Positions 54,992 to 64,000 of a DNA stretch of 64,000 bases are shown here, in pieces. This stretch comes from Musa acuminata AAA Group. Taxonomy: Eukaryota > Streptophyta > Magnoliopsida > Zingiberales > Musaceae. Made by a program: the position numbers and the translations under genes. The notes under the pieces are model-generated. The model searched no databases. It was given only the letters and a program-made list of their open reading frames with translations, and was not told where the DNA came from. The stretch spans positions 15,178,501-15,242,500 of the forward strand of contig NC_088356.1 in assembly GCF_036884655.1 (NCBI RefSeq), in the 5' to 3' direction. Position 1 is the first letter of the stretch. Each line of letters opens with the position of its first letter.

Positions 54992-55870
54992 ATGGCTCTT
55001 TACGACTTTCAAGAGGGTCACTCTCTCATTTGTCCTCCCTTTTTCAATGGGACGGACTACACTTATTGGAAAACTCGAATGAGAGTTTTCTTACTTTCTT
55101 TGGATTTGAATTTATGGAACATAGTCGAAAATGGATTTGAAATGTCTTCTCTTCCAATGAACCATTGGAATGATTTGGAGAAGAAGATGTTTTCTTTAAA
55201 CGCAAAGGCTATGAATACCTTATTTTGCGCTTTGGACAAAAATGAGTTCAATCGGGTTTCTTTGTGTGAAACGGCTTTCGACATTTGGCACACTCTTGAA
55301 ATCACACACGAAGGCACTTCTAGAGTTAAAGATTCGAAAATCAACATTTTAATGCATGATTTCGAGCTTTTTCAAATGAAGCCGAGCGAAACCATTGTTG
55401 ACATGTACACCCGTTTCACGGATGTTGTCAATGGTTTACAATCTCTTGGCAAATATTTCTCAAATTTTGAACTTTTTAGTAAAGTTTTACGATCACTTTC
55501 TAAAGCTTGGGAATCAAAAGTAACGGCAATACAAGAAACAAAATATTTAAATATTTTTCCACTTGAAGAACTTATCGGCTCATTAATGACAATAGAAATG
55601 GTGCGCAATGCACATGATGAACACAATGAACACTTGAACCACCTTCCAAAGAACAGGAAGGATTTGGAACCTCGGACAAATGAATACCACTTGAGCGATG
55701 ACTCAAGTGATGAGGACAATGATGAACTTGAACTTCGAACACCAACTCTTAATAAGTTCATTAAACAAAAATCTAAAATAAACAATGAACTTGAATGGAG
55801 GAAGAGGCCAAAGAAAAGGAAGGCACCCAAGGATGAATCAAGAACTTCCAAAGGTGAAACAACGAATTGA
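54992..55870 (+). CDS. gag: gag of Sirevirus K, short form without zinc knuckles
   Basis: Uninterrupted 292-codon ORF beginning 36 bases after the PBS. The first 215 or so residues follow A's Gag closely (FNGTDYTYWKTRMRVF, NAKAMNTLFCALDKNEFNRV, SRVKDSKINILMHDFELF, MYTRFTDVVNGLQSLGK, FPLEELIGSLMT). It then has an acidic stretch (DDSSDEDNDELEL) and a lysine/arginine-rich end (RKRPKKRKAPKDE) and stops, before both CCHC knuckles present in A. The basic tail could replace the knuckles in RNA binding; that is inference. No protease follows. Confidence 0.88.
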   Translation: MALYDFQEGHSLICPPFFNGTDYTYWKTRMRVFLLSLDLNLWNIVENGFEMSSLPMNHWNDLEKKMFSLNAKAMNTLFCALDKNEFNRVSLCETAFDIWHTLEITHEGTSRVKDSKINILMHDFELFQMKPSETIVDMYTRFTDVVNGLQSLGKYFSNFELFSKVLRSLSKAWESKVTAIQETKYLNIFPLEELIGSLMTIEMVRNAHDEHNEHLNHLPKNRKDLEPRTNEYHLSDDSSDEDNDELELRTPTLNKFIKQKSKINNELEWRKRPKKRKAPKDESRTSKGETTN

Positions 55871-55891
55871 GCTTTGACGGGCTTCGACTAC

Positions 55892-55900
55892 AAGGTAAGT
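55892..55900 (+). promoter_or_regulatory. Splice-donor-like site after gag of K
   Basis: AAG followed by GTAAGT is an exact match to the plant 5' splice-site consensus, 22 bases after the gag stop and directly before the AT-rich region. Use is not shown. Confidence 0.35.
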
Positions 55901-56285
55901 AACTCAACTCTCTTGAATTATTTTGAAATTACTTGAAGTTTTTCATGAGTTCTTAATTTAGATAGTAGGAATAGGAAATTAAAAAAAAAATTATTTTTCA
56001 AAAATTATATCATGTTTTTCTTTTTTAGCATCTTTGAAAAAATTAAAAATTTGATCAATGAAAAGTATATTGCTAAGGTTTCATGCATGTTATGTTTTGA
56101 AATGTTGAATGATGTATGCAACATTATGGATTATAGTTATATGATATGTGATAATGCTTAGGATTAATCCATGCATGTGTATTTTGATGATTTTATGTCA
56201 TGCATGAGTTTTTGAAGTAAATGTTGATTTGATACTCTCATTTTGGATTAACATGTTTTTGGTTTAATCATTTTTATAACGAATT

Positions 56286-56344
56286 AAGATGACATTCTCA
56301 TGACATATTAAGATGACATTCTCATGACATATTAAGATGACATA
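56286..56344. repeat. 24-bp tandem repeat in K
   Basis: Two full copies and one partial copy of AAGATGACATTCTCATGACA plus TATT. Confidence 0.9.
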
Positions 56345-57799
56345 GTGCATATACATCTATGTATGAATTTCTTGATAGTCTTTTGATGATAGATGTGATA
56401 TCATGATGTTTTATTTTTGATGTGTTTGGTCTTGACGGCTTTATGACGAAACTTATGTTTTGACTTTAAATGATGATACAATGTTTTCACAAAAAGACTT
56501 GAACACTCTCACATGAAATCAATTGTATGAAATGGAAATGAATTTTATATTCTATTGAGATTAATGAATTTATTTTACCAATCTTATAAATCTCATGAAA
56601 ATAAACATGATGAATATTTTATAAATGAGTTGTCTTATAAGATTTTGCCTTTACATCTTGAACTTTCATGCTTATATTAATTTGGCATATAAAGACGAAG
56701 GCATGCTCATAAGAAGCAAATCACATGAATAGAAATTTATAAAAATGAAATGTAATCCTCTATCTTATTGATTTTTCAATAAATCTATGCTTGCCATATA
56801 TGAATTTATTGAATGTAATTTTGAGGATGATTTCAGATTTGACAAATGCTTGATTCGTATTTACGACATAAGATACATTTTAAATATGAATCATGCTTCA
56901 ATCATGTTAAATGCTTCAATCATTTTCTATCTCTAGAGTTCTCGATTTTGATGAAATACAAGTGATAAATTCATTTATGATATCTTGTAAATCACTTGAA
57001 TTGTAAATAAGTTTCTTTTTGATGTGTTAAAAGAATCACTTGAAAAGAAAATGCTTTGCCCATCTTATCGAGATTAATGATTTCATGATATTGTGTGAAT
57101 CTCGAAATTGAGTTTGATGAAATAGTAATAACGTTATTCATGTTATGAATCTCAAAAATGATGATTTGATTATGATTTTTTTTAACTTGAATGAAATTTT
57201 GTTTTAACTAAATCATGAACTTTCCCTTGACTTCTTACTTGATATTTGATACTTGAAATTTCTTGTGAAATGTGATCTTATTGAGATTTCTTATGCATGA
57301 AACAAATTGTTCTCCTTGCTATTTATTACCCAATGAATCATGATATCATTGCTATTATATCTCCTATGATTCATGTATAGAGAAAGAATTTATGAATCAT
57401 AATACAATGAGATTTCTTATGCAAAAATAAAGTGTTTTTGTGATTCTTTGCTAAAGAAAATAATTATTAAAATCATGATCTTGATAATTATAATATGAAG
57501 TTCTTTATAAATCAAGATCGTTCATTATGCTCCCTCCATTTATCAAAAAGGAATTCTTCAAATGAAGTGTCATATTGATATCTTGATACATGGAATATTT
57601 TAAAATGTGATATTGATAAGAATGTTTCAAGTTGCCCTTTGTGCTATATCTTTTCAAATGAATCATGAGCCTTGATATCATATAATTGGTATTCACGAAT
57701 TGATCCTTATTGATATCTTTCATGAATTCTTTGCATATTTGGCTTGTATAATGATTAAAATCTTTTGGCCATTGATTTCTCCCTTCTTTTCGGTAATGA

Positions 57800-57812
57800 C
57801 AAAGGGGGAGAA
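57800..57812 (+). other. Upstream polypurine tract 1 of K
   Basis: CAAAGGGGGAGAA preceded by CTTTTCGGTAATGA. Confidence 0.75.
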
Positions 57813-58229
57813 ATATTTGAATTGATACTATAAGTGCCATATATGAATTTGAATTATGTTAAGATATTAAAAGAAGCTTGCATCGAAATATATGGTAAAT
57901 TGATAATCTAAATGCTATGATTGCCATATGCCATGTTTGCATCATATTAAGATATCAAGAACTTGCATCGTAATTTTACTTGCTGATATCTTGTCATATG
58001 ATGAAATGCTACGATTTGTTACTAAAATGATGCATGCAATTCTTATGCTTTTTATATGATGCACATATGATGTGAATCATGATTAATATTGGCTTAATTT
58101 GAACTCAAGGCTTATCTCAATTATGGAATTTTTAAATAAGAATGATTACTCACCTTTGTCATGATTTAGAAATTGACATAAAGGGTCTTCCCTTCTTTAA
58201 AAAGGGTCTTCCCTTCTTTTTGATAATGA

Positions 58230-58242
58230 CAAAGGGGGAGAT
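58230..58242 (+). other. Upstream polypurine tract 2 of K
   Basis: CAAAGGGGGAGAT preceded by CTTTTTGATAATGA; the 18-base AAGGGTCTTCCCTTCTTT is duplicated just before it. Confidence 0.75.
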
Positions 58243-58617
58243 AGCTAGCTTGCACAATTCAAGAAGAAAGAAAAAATTGCACTTCTCAAAAGAGAAGAAA
58301 TTGCTATCTTGAACATCACCGAGAATTGCTAGCTTCAAACATCAAGAACATGCAAAAATGTGCTATCGTGCCTATCTCAAGAAAAGCAAATATGCCAACT
58401 TGCATATATTTGAATTTTTCAGCTTATAAAACTTGCATATTTCAAGAAGCAAGAGTTACTTTCTTGAACATCTCTAAATTGCTAGCTTGCAAGTTCTAAA
58501 ATATTGTAAAATTGATAGATTGCATGATAATAAAAATTTAATATTATATTTTTCATGCAATGAGTTGAACCCATATAACAAACACTTGATTGTGGTACTT
58601 CTCCTTTTTGTTGATGA

Positions 58618-58630
58618 CAAAGGGGGAGAA
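58618..58630 (+). other. Upstream polypurine tract 3 of K
   Basis: CAAAGGGGGAGAA preceded by CCTTTTTGTTGATGA. Confidence 0.75.
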
Positions 58631-58829
58631 GTATGTTGATGACATGACATGTGATGCATAAGTTTATACAAATGTTCATGATGATGTGTTGCAAGTATTC
58701 ATGATGAATATTGCAATGACTTGAATTCTGTTTAAATTCAAGGTTCTATCAATATGGCATATTGATAGGGGGGGTTTGTTCAAACTCCGGGAGTTAAGGT
58801 TAACTCCGTCATCAAGTGGTTGTCATCAT

Positions 58830-58844
58830 CAAAAAGGGGGAGAT
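58830..58844 (+). other. Polypurine tract of K next to 3' LTR
   Basis: CAAAAAGGGGGAGAT directly before TGTTGAATCTC: the functional plus-strand primer site. Confidence 0.9.
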
Positions 58845-60425
58845 TGTTGAATCTCGTATTTTGATGATGAAACCACTTGATATGTGTTTATAATTTAAAC
58901 TACATTTTGAGTGATACAGGTCTACTCGATCAGGATTAGACAGTTGACGTAGGAGGAATTCACGTTGCGTCGAAGGAGATCACGTTAGGATATTGGATGG
59001 CAGAAGGCTTCGGACGTCGGGCATCGGGCCAAGAGCGAAATTGCACCAAGGATATCAGGGTTGCGGAGGTCAACCACCGATTAGGAAACAAGTCACAAGA
59101 GAGGACGATGCACCAAAGAATCGGATGAAGCGCCAACCAATGACGTGCCGAGCAACAGAATGTCAATTCGCGTTGTAATAATTTTCTAGATCGGAGTTAA
59201 GTTTTGGTTTGGTTGTGCAGGATTAACTACGATAACGATGAAGACATAATGCGAAACAAAGTGCCGGAGTCAAGCGCGAAGGATTCGTTGGGAGTTCGAG
59301 AGTTCGACGGAAGTCCGAAGGTTCGTCGGGAATGCTGCCGGAACTAGCCGAGAATGAGTAGGGAGCTTGCCGAAGGGTTTTTCAGAAGCTTGCCGGAAGG
59401 TTCGTTGGAAGTTCGCGGAGCTCTCCGAGAAAGATCGGAGCTTGCCAAAGAAGCTCGTTGGAACTCGCCAAGATCAAATCGTGAAGTCTAGGAGCTTGCC
59501 GGGAGTCCGCAGAATGGTTTCCGAGAGTTTATCGGAAAACCGTCGGAAGCTCGCCGGAAGAAGTCTTGACTTACGAACTTTGTAATAGCTTAGAAAATGT
59601 CTTTAAATTCGTAGTTAGCATGTTAATTAGGATTAGGATTAGGTGTTAATCCTATAACCCAAGTAGGGGCCAATTGGGCCCAAGTTCGAACTGGTTTGGG
59701 CCAATTTTGGAGCCCAACCAGTGAGCTGAATTGGCCTAGGCGGTGGCACCGCCTAGGCTGGGCGGTGGCACCGCCTAGCACCCGAGAGCTGGGCGGTGAC
59801 ACCTCCTGGGCTGGGCGGTTGCATCGTCCAGCACCCGAGCGCTGGGCGGTGGCACCGCCAACATCGGGAACATAAGAGAATTCAAATTTTTGGAGCCCAA
59901 ATTTGAATCCTCTTGAGGCCTATAAATACCTCTCAAGTCTCAGTTGAGAACACAACTTTTTGAGCAGCAAGTGTTTGAGAGAAAGGCCTTAGAAAAGTCC
60001 TAGCTAATCTTGTTTTCATTTTGCTAGTGTTCACCTCCTTCTTTCTTGCTAAAAATTTGTAAGAGAGTGAACCGCTTGTAAAGAGTTGTAAGAGGGGTAT
60101 TTACCCTTCCGGTTCAAGAGATTTGCTAGTGGAAGGTGGGAGCCTCATCGAAGAGGGGCCTCGCAAGTGGATGTTGGTCATTTGACCGAACCACTTTAAA
60201 ATCGCCGTAATCTCCGGTTTGCGTTTATGTTTATGCATTTATCTTTCTGCAGACCTTTAGTTTGCTAAGTTCACTGCCCTCATCTTATTACGTACGCTTT
60301 CAACGCAATCGAAATGGTTTCAAACGAAACATTATTTTTATCGTACGAAAGATTTTTCCAAAACCGAAGTTTTAATCTGCTGCACTAATTCACCCCCCCC
60401 TCTTAGTGCCGCTCCGATCCTAACA
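58845..60425 (+). repeat. 3' LTR of Sirevirus K
   Basis: 1581 bp. By eye it differs from the 5' LTR at a few dozen single bases at most, many of them C/T or G/A, plus the 22-bp hairpin unit. TATA box at 59921-59928. Confidence 0.93.
59921..59928 (+). promoter_or_regulatory. TATA box in 3' LTR of K
   Basis: TATAAATA at the conserved place; could drive readout into J's pol. Confidence 0.5.
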
Positions 60426-60430
60426 GATCA
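60426..60430. repeat. TSD GATCA, right copy (Sirevirus K)
   Basis: One difference from GATTA at 53378-53382. J's frame continues across K if one copy is counted. Confidence 0.7.
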
Positions 60431-61369
60431 TAGTAAATGTTTGCATGACACAAAACAAGATGTTTCCATTTGATGTGTCAAATATTGAAAGGCATGCGCT
60501 TATCACAACTCAAAAGAATGAGTCTAGTTTATGACATTTATGATATGGACACCTTAACATTAAAGGTTTAAGGTTGTTAGTAAAAAAAGAATGGTTTTCG
60601 GATTGCCAAAGATTAATACACTTGATGTATGTGAAGGATGTATTTATGGCAAACAAAGTAAAAAACCATTTCTTATTGGAAAAGCATGGAGAGCATCCAA
60701 TTGTCTTGAATTAATACATGCTGACTTATGTGGACCTATGAATAAAAATCATTTGGTGGAAGTCAATATTTTTTATTGTTTACGGATGATTATAGTCGCA
60801 TGAGTTGGGTATATTTTTTGAAATTGAAATATGAAACATTTGATAATTTTTGAAAGTTTAAGACACTTGTAGAAAGACAAAGTGGTAGATATATAAAGAC
60901 ACTTCGGACAGATAGAGGTGGTGAATTTTTATCTAATGAGTTTAGTTCTTTTTGTGAAGAAAATGGTATTCACAGAGAATTGACAGCACCATATACACCG
61001 GAGCAAAATGGTGTAGCTGAACGTAAGAATCAGACTATCGTTGAAATGGCAAGAAGTTTGCTTAAAGGAAAACATCTTCCAAATCAGTTTTAGGTAGAAG
61101 CAGTTGCAATAACAGTTTATTTGTTGAATATTTCACCAACAAAGGTTGTTATGAATCGAACTCCTTTTGAGACTTAGTATGGTATGAAACTAAGTATTAG
61201 ACATCTAAGAATTTTTGGTTGTATTACTTATGCTTTGGTGAATTTACAAAATCATCATAAGCTTGATGAAAAATCTGAAAAATATATTTTAATTGGTTAT
61301 TCTTTATAATCGAAATCATATCGATTATATAACCCTGTTAGTGGCAAAGTTATTATTAAAAGAAATGTT
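60426..61369 (+). pseudogene. pol: Integrase of Copia J
   Basis: From the end of protease through the zinc region (WHLRYGHLNIKGL, VCEGCIYGKQSKKPF), a frameshift after [12 protein letters not shown], and the core with TLRTDRGGEF, YTPEQNGVAERKNQ and MARSLLKGKHLP. Later blocks are ISPTKVVMNRTPFE and LRIFGCITYALV. At least four stops (for example where NQFW is expected, near 61091) interrupt it. Confidence 0.87.
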
Positions 61370-63163
61370 ATGTTTGATGAAAGGGTAAGTTGGAATTGGG
61401 AGACCAATAAAAATGAAACACAAATGCAGATTCCAACAGAACTAGACACTCCGCAGAATCAAGTGACAGATCCTGCTCCAATAAGTTCATCGTCAACCTC
61501 ACCCAATAGCAGTTCAAATTCGGATTCCTCAAATGAAACCCCTCCAAGAAATTTCAGATCGCTAACAGAAATTTATAACTCAACATTTGCTTTGTTTATT
61601 TCAGATCCAACAACTTTTGAGGAAGCAGTTAAAAAAGAGGAATGGAGAAAAGCAATGAAGGAGGAAATCAAGTCAATTGAGAAGAATGAAACTTGGGAGC
61701 TAATGGATCTACCGAAAGAAAAGAAAGCGATTGGGTTAAAATGGGTGTTCAAAACAAAGTTTAATGCAGATGGAAGTATCCAAAAGCATAAGGCTCGGCT
61801 TGTAGCAAAAGGATATTCGCAGCAACAAGGTATTGATTTTGATGAAACTTTTTCTCCAGTTGCTAGATTCAAAACCGTGAGAACTTTCTTGGCTTTAGCT
61901 GCTTACTTAAGTTGGCCTGTTTATCAATTTGATGTGAAATCTGTATTTTTAAATGGAGATTTACATGAAGAGATTTTTGTAGCTCAACCTGAAGGTTTTT
62001 TAGTTAAAGGACATGAAGAAAAGGTGTATAAACTAAAGAAAGCTCTTTATGGGCTTAAACAAGCTCCAAGGGCATGGTATAGTAAAATTGATCATTATTT
62101 TCTTCAAAATAGATTTAAGAAGAGCAATAATGAACCTACTCTTTATTTAAAGAAAGAAGGTGAACATAATATTCTAATGGTTTGCCTCTATGTTGATGAT
62201 ATTATATATATGGGTTCATCTAACTCTTTAGTGATAGAATTTAAAAAATGCATGATGAATAAGTTTGAAATGTCAAATCTAGGTCTACTGCACTATTTTC
62301 TTGGGTTGGAAGTGAAGCAAGGATCATATAGAATTTTTATTTCACAAAGAAAGTATGCAATGGATCTACTCAAAAAATCTAATATGATTAATTACAAAGC
62401 TGCAGCAACACCCATGAATGTAAATGAGAAATTGAAATTTGAGGATGGTACAAGTCTGACAAATGCAAGATACTACAGAAGTTTGGTTGGAGGTTTGATT
62501 TATCTAACTCATACTCGACCAGATATTGCATTTTCTGTTGGTGTAGTATCCAGGTTTATGCATAGCCCAAGCAAACATCATCTCGGAGCAATTAAAAGAA
62601 TTTTGCGTTATATTGTTGGAACTACAGATTATGGTATTTGGTATTCTCATTATTTTAATTGTAAATTATCTGGTTTCACTGATAGTGATTGGGCAGGAGT
62701 TTTAGATGATCGAAAGAGTACTTTAGGCAATGTTTTTAGCCTTGGATCGAGAGCTATATCTTGTAGTTCTAAAAAGCAAGCAACAACTGCATTGTCGACA
62801 TCGGAAGCAGAATATGTAGCCGCAACATCAGCAGCTTGTCAAGCAATATGGCTTAGAAGACTTCTTGAAGATCTTCATCAAGAACAAAAAGAAGCAACGA
62901 AAATATTTTGTGACAATAAAGCCACAATTGCAATGATGAAGAATCCAACGTTTCATGGAAGAACGAAGCATATAGAGATACGTTATCATTTCATCCGAGA
63001 TCTTGTAGCAAGTGGAGCCACAACAATGAAGTATTGTGGAACGGATGAACAAGTTGCAGATATCCTCACCAAATCATTTCCAGTTCGAAAGCATGTTTAT
63101 TTTATGTCACAAATGGTGTATGCAACTATGAATCAAGGGGGAGTGTTGAGATTTGATTCATAG
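61370..63163 (+). CDS. pol: Reverse transcriptase-RNase H of Copia J
   Basis: Uninterrupted 597-codon ORF, in frame with the C-terminal end of integrase. It has a serine/asparagine/proline-rich linker (about residues 25-65), then RT with [65 protein letters not shown] and intact YVDD, then RNase H with TDSDWAG, TALSTSEAEYVAATS, FCDNKATIAM, KHIEIRYHFIRD and EQVADILTKSF. It reads through the polypurine tract and stops 20 bases inside the 3' LTR. As integrase and gag are broken, it is a surviving fragment, not an active gene. Confidence 0.92.
   Translation: MFDERVSWNWETNKNETQMQIPTELDTPQNQVTDPAPISSSSTSPNSSSNSDSSNETPPRNFRSLTEIYNSTFALFISDPTTFEEAVKKEEWRKAMKEEIKSIEKNETWELMDLPKEKKAIGLKWVFKTKFNADGSIQKHKARLVAKGYSQQQGIDFDETFSPVARFKTVRTFLALAAYLSWPVYQFDVKSVFLNGDLHEEIFVAQPEGFLVKGHEEKVYKLKKALYGLKQAPRAWYSKIDHYFLQNRFKKSNNEPTLYLKKEGEHNILMVCLYVDDIIYMGSSNSLVIEFKKCMMNKFEMSNLGLLHYFLGLEVKQGSYRIFISQRKYAMDLLKKSNMINYKAAATPMNVNEKLKFEDGTSLTNARYYRSLVGGLIYLTHTRPDIAFSVGVVSRFMHSPSKHHLGAIKRILRYIVGTTDYGIWYSHYFNCKLSGFTDSDWAGVLDDRKSTLGNVFSLGSRAISCSSKKQATTALSTSEAEYVAATSAACQAIWLRRLLEDLHQEQKEATKIFCDNKATIAMMKNPTFHGRTKHIEIRYHFIRDLVASGATTMKYCGTDEQVADILTKSFPVRKHVYFMSQMVYATMNQGGVLRFDS
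63133..63143 (+). other. Polypurine tract of Copia J
   Basis: ATCAAGGGGGAG abuts the 3' LTR and is itself translated as part of the pol ORF. Confidence 0.85.
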
Positions 63164-63488
63164 TTATCTATCTAGATAGTTATCATGATTTAGTGGTTAT
63201 AGGATGATTTCAATAACCACCTCAATCATGATCTAGTAGTTATAAGGTGGTTTCAATAACTACCTCATGATCTAGTAATTATAGGGTGGTTATCACTAGG
63301 TCCTATAAATAGGACCGTAGTTCATGAAGCAAGAAAGATAGAGAGTGAGTCTGTGTGCATTTGGTATCTTGTAAGTGTTCTTATTAATCCTCCTGTTTTT
63401 TAATACTACATCAGTTTTCTTGAGTCGAAAGGCTTCTTTTTACTTGCATCGTAGTATTCTATTTTTCTTTGCTCCTACATCCCCAACA
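63144..63488 (+). repeat. 3' LTR of Copia J
   Basis: 345 bp, TGTTGAGATTTG...CATCCCCAACA. U3 holds three similar GGTTATAGGGTGGTT/AATAACCACCTC units (about 63180-63300) and a TATA box at 63304-63311. Confidence 0.9.
63304..63311 (+). promoter_or_regulatory. TATA box in 3' LTR of J
   Basis: TATAAATA in the palindromic context GGTCCTATAAATAGGACC; absent from the truncated 5' LTR. Confidence 0.6.
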
Positions 63489-63493
63489 GGGAA
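63489..63493. repeat. TSD GGGAA, right copy (Copia J)
   Basis: Matches 51920-51924. Confidence 0.85.
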
Positions 63494-64000
63494 GGAGAGG
63501 AAGAAGAGAAGGGGAAGAAGGGGCTGCGGCTGCGGCGATGGCAGCTACAGCTGCGGCGATGGCAGCTACAGCTGGAAGAGAAGGAGAGGAAGAAGAGCAG
63601 GGGAGGAAGAAAAGGTTGCGGTTGTGGCTACAACTGCGACTGCAGCAGTTGCAGTTGTGAATGAAAAAGAAGGAATGATAGAATAGAGAAAGGAAGTAGT
63701 GCAATGGAAGGGGCTGCGGTGGTGGCTATGGCTACGATCGTGGCTATGGCTACAGTTGGAAAAAAAAAAAAAGAAGATAGATACAGAAAATGAAACAGGG
63801 AGAGGACACAGAGGAAAAATAGAAGAAGGATTCCAACATACACCTTCTTCGAATATTTGGATCAAAACCTTCGAAAGGCAAGTGTCCCGATCTTTTCTCC
63901 TGCAAGTGTTTCAATCCTTTCTATTGCAAGTGTTTCGATCCTTCCTATTGTAAGCTTTCTAATCTTTCCTATTGCAAGTATCCAGATCTGCCCTTACTGC
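63489..64000 (+). repeat. 3' LTR of chromovirus I, second part
   Basis: Aligns with 45138-45655 of the 5' LTR (AAGGGGCTGCGG-type units, then AAACAGGGAGAGGACAC and the GCAAGTGTTTC repeats). The remaining ~2.75 kb of the LTR lies right of the window. Confidence 0.85.

Larger units (their letters stand above)
55871..58844 (+). other. Non-coding region of Sirevirus K
   Basis: 2.97 kb, AT-rich, no retroviral protein motif in any frame. It opens with a consensus splice-donor-like AAGGTAAGT (55892-55900). It holds a 24-bp tandem repeat at 56286 and polypurine tracts at 57800, 58230, 58618 and 58830. Confidence 0.8.
53383..60425 (+). mobile_element. Sirevirus K, gag-only non-autonomous element
   Basis: 7.04 kb: 5' LTR 53383-54941, PBS, a gag ORF, about 3 kb of AT-rich non-coding DNA with four polypurine tracts, and 3' LTR 58845-60425. 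There is no protease, integrase, RT or RNase H sequence in any frame. The LTRs are very similar to each other, so it moved fairly recently, and it must have used enzymes of another element. It lies in J's protease, at the innermost level of the nest. Confidence 0.9.
51925..63488 (+). mobile_element. Copia element J, full length with short 5' LTR
   Basis: 5' LTR 51925-52104 (180 bp, truncated), degenerate PBS, gag, PR, INT, RT, RNase H, polypurine tract and 3' LTR 63144-63488 (345 bp), flanked by GGGAA. Without K it is about 4.5 kb. The Gag type (SYEFWSIKMKTLFKSQDLW) is of the UBN2-like Copia class, perhaps Ivana/Oryco or Ale. A long RT/RNase H ORF survives. Confidence 0.88.
44518..64000 (+). 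mobile_element. Chromovirus I (Del/Tekay-like) with 3.9 kb LTRs
   Basis: 5' LTR 44518-48403 (3886 bp), PBS, a short decayed interior (2.56 kb) and a 3' LTR from 50962, interrupted by J (51925-63488) and running past the end of the window. LTR ends TGTAATATCC...GGGGCGTGACA, the PBS context and the chromodomain-like C-terminus fit the Del/Tekay lineage, known for long LTRs. It is inserted in G's gag; the bases before it (AAACC, 44513-44517) should reappear at its right end. Confidence 0.83.

Overview
The window looks like heterochromatic, intergenic DNA from a plant nuclear genome. It consists almost entirely of LTR retrotransposons inserted into one another, and I found no host gene, rRNA, tRNA or CRISPR array. 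A monocot is likely: there is a decayed gag domain resembling the 'putative gypsy type transposon' (PF04195) type common in monocots, Sireviruses are abundant, and their LTRs carry short GC-rich hairpin repeats. From memory similar repeats occur in Musaceae (banana/Ensete) sequence, but that placement is only a guess.

Left nest (1-13962). Copia element E (+) has its 5' LTR interrupted by Sirevirus A (-). A shows its 5' LTR, gag, pol and an extra third ORF; its 3' LTR lies left of the window. E's integrase is split by a solo Sirevirus LTR with target-site duplication (TSD) CATAT. E ends in a complete 3' LTR at 13354-13962. A fragment of an unidentified minus-strand LTR follows (13963-15736).

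Right nest (15737-64000). Chromovirus C (+) starts at 15737. Within C sits Sirevirus F (-, 17444-30828, TSD AAGAT), itself interrupted by chromovirus B (+, 20019-25344, TSD TGCAT). C resumes at 30829 and is cut at 34156 by chromovirus D (-) of the same family. D is cut at 37423 by a Sirevirus LTR head (G'), and G' at 38083 by Sirevirus G (+). G carries a non-coding LTR element H (38615-43386) inside its own 5' LTR. G's gag is cut at 44518 by a Del/Tekay-like chromovirus I with 3.9 kb LTRs. I's 3' LTR holds Copia element J (51925-63488, TSD GGGAA). J's protease region holds Sirevirus K (53383-60425, near-matching TSD). The chain C > D > G' > G > I > J > K is seven levels deep; the right-hand ends of C, D, G', G and I are outside the window.

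What the elements can do. Most coding regions are broken by nonsense codons, frameshifts or deletions. The best preserved are A's gag and third ORF, J's reverse transcriptase/RNase H ORF (597 codons) and K's gag. K is notable: it has both LTRs, a primer-binding site, a clean gag ORF and a Sirevirus-type series of polypurine tracts, but no pol, so it looks like a gag-only non-autonomous Sirevirus that would depend on relatives such as A or F. Other points of interest are an in-frame UAG at the gag/protease junction shared by A and F, the third ORF of A, the purine-rich and minisatellite-bearing LTR of I, and the aberrant 5' LTR of J.
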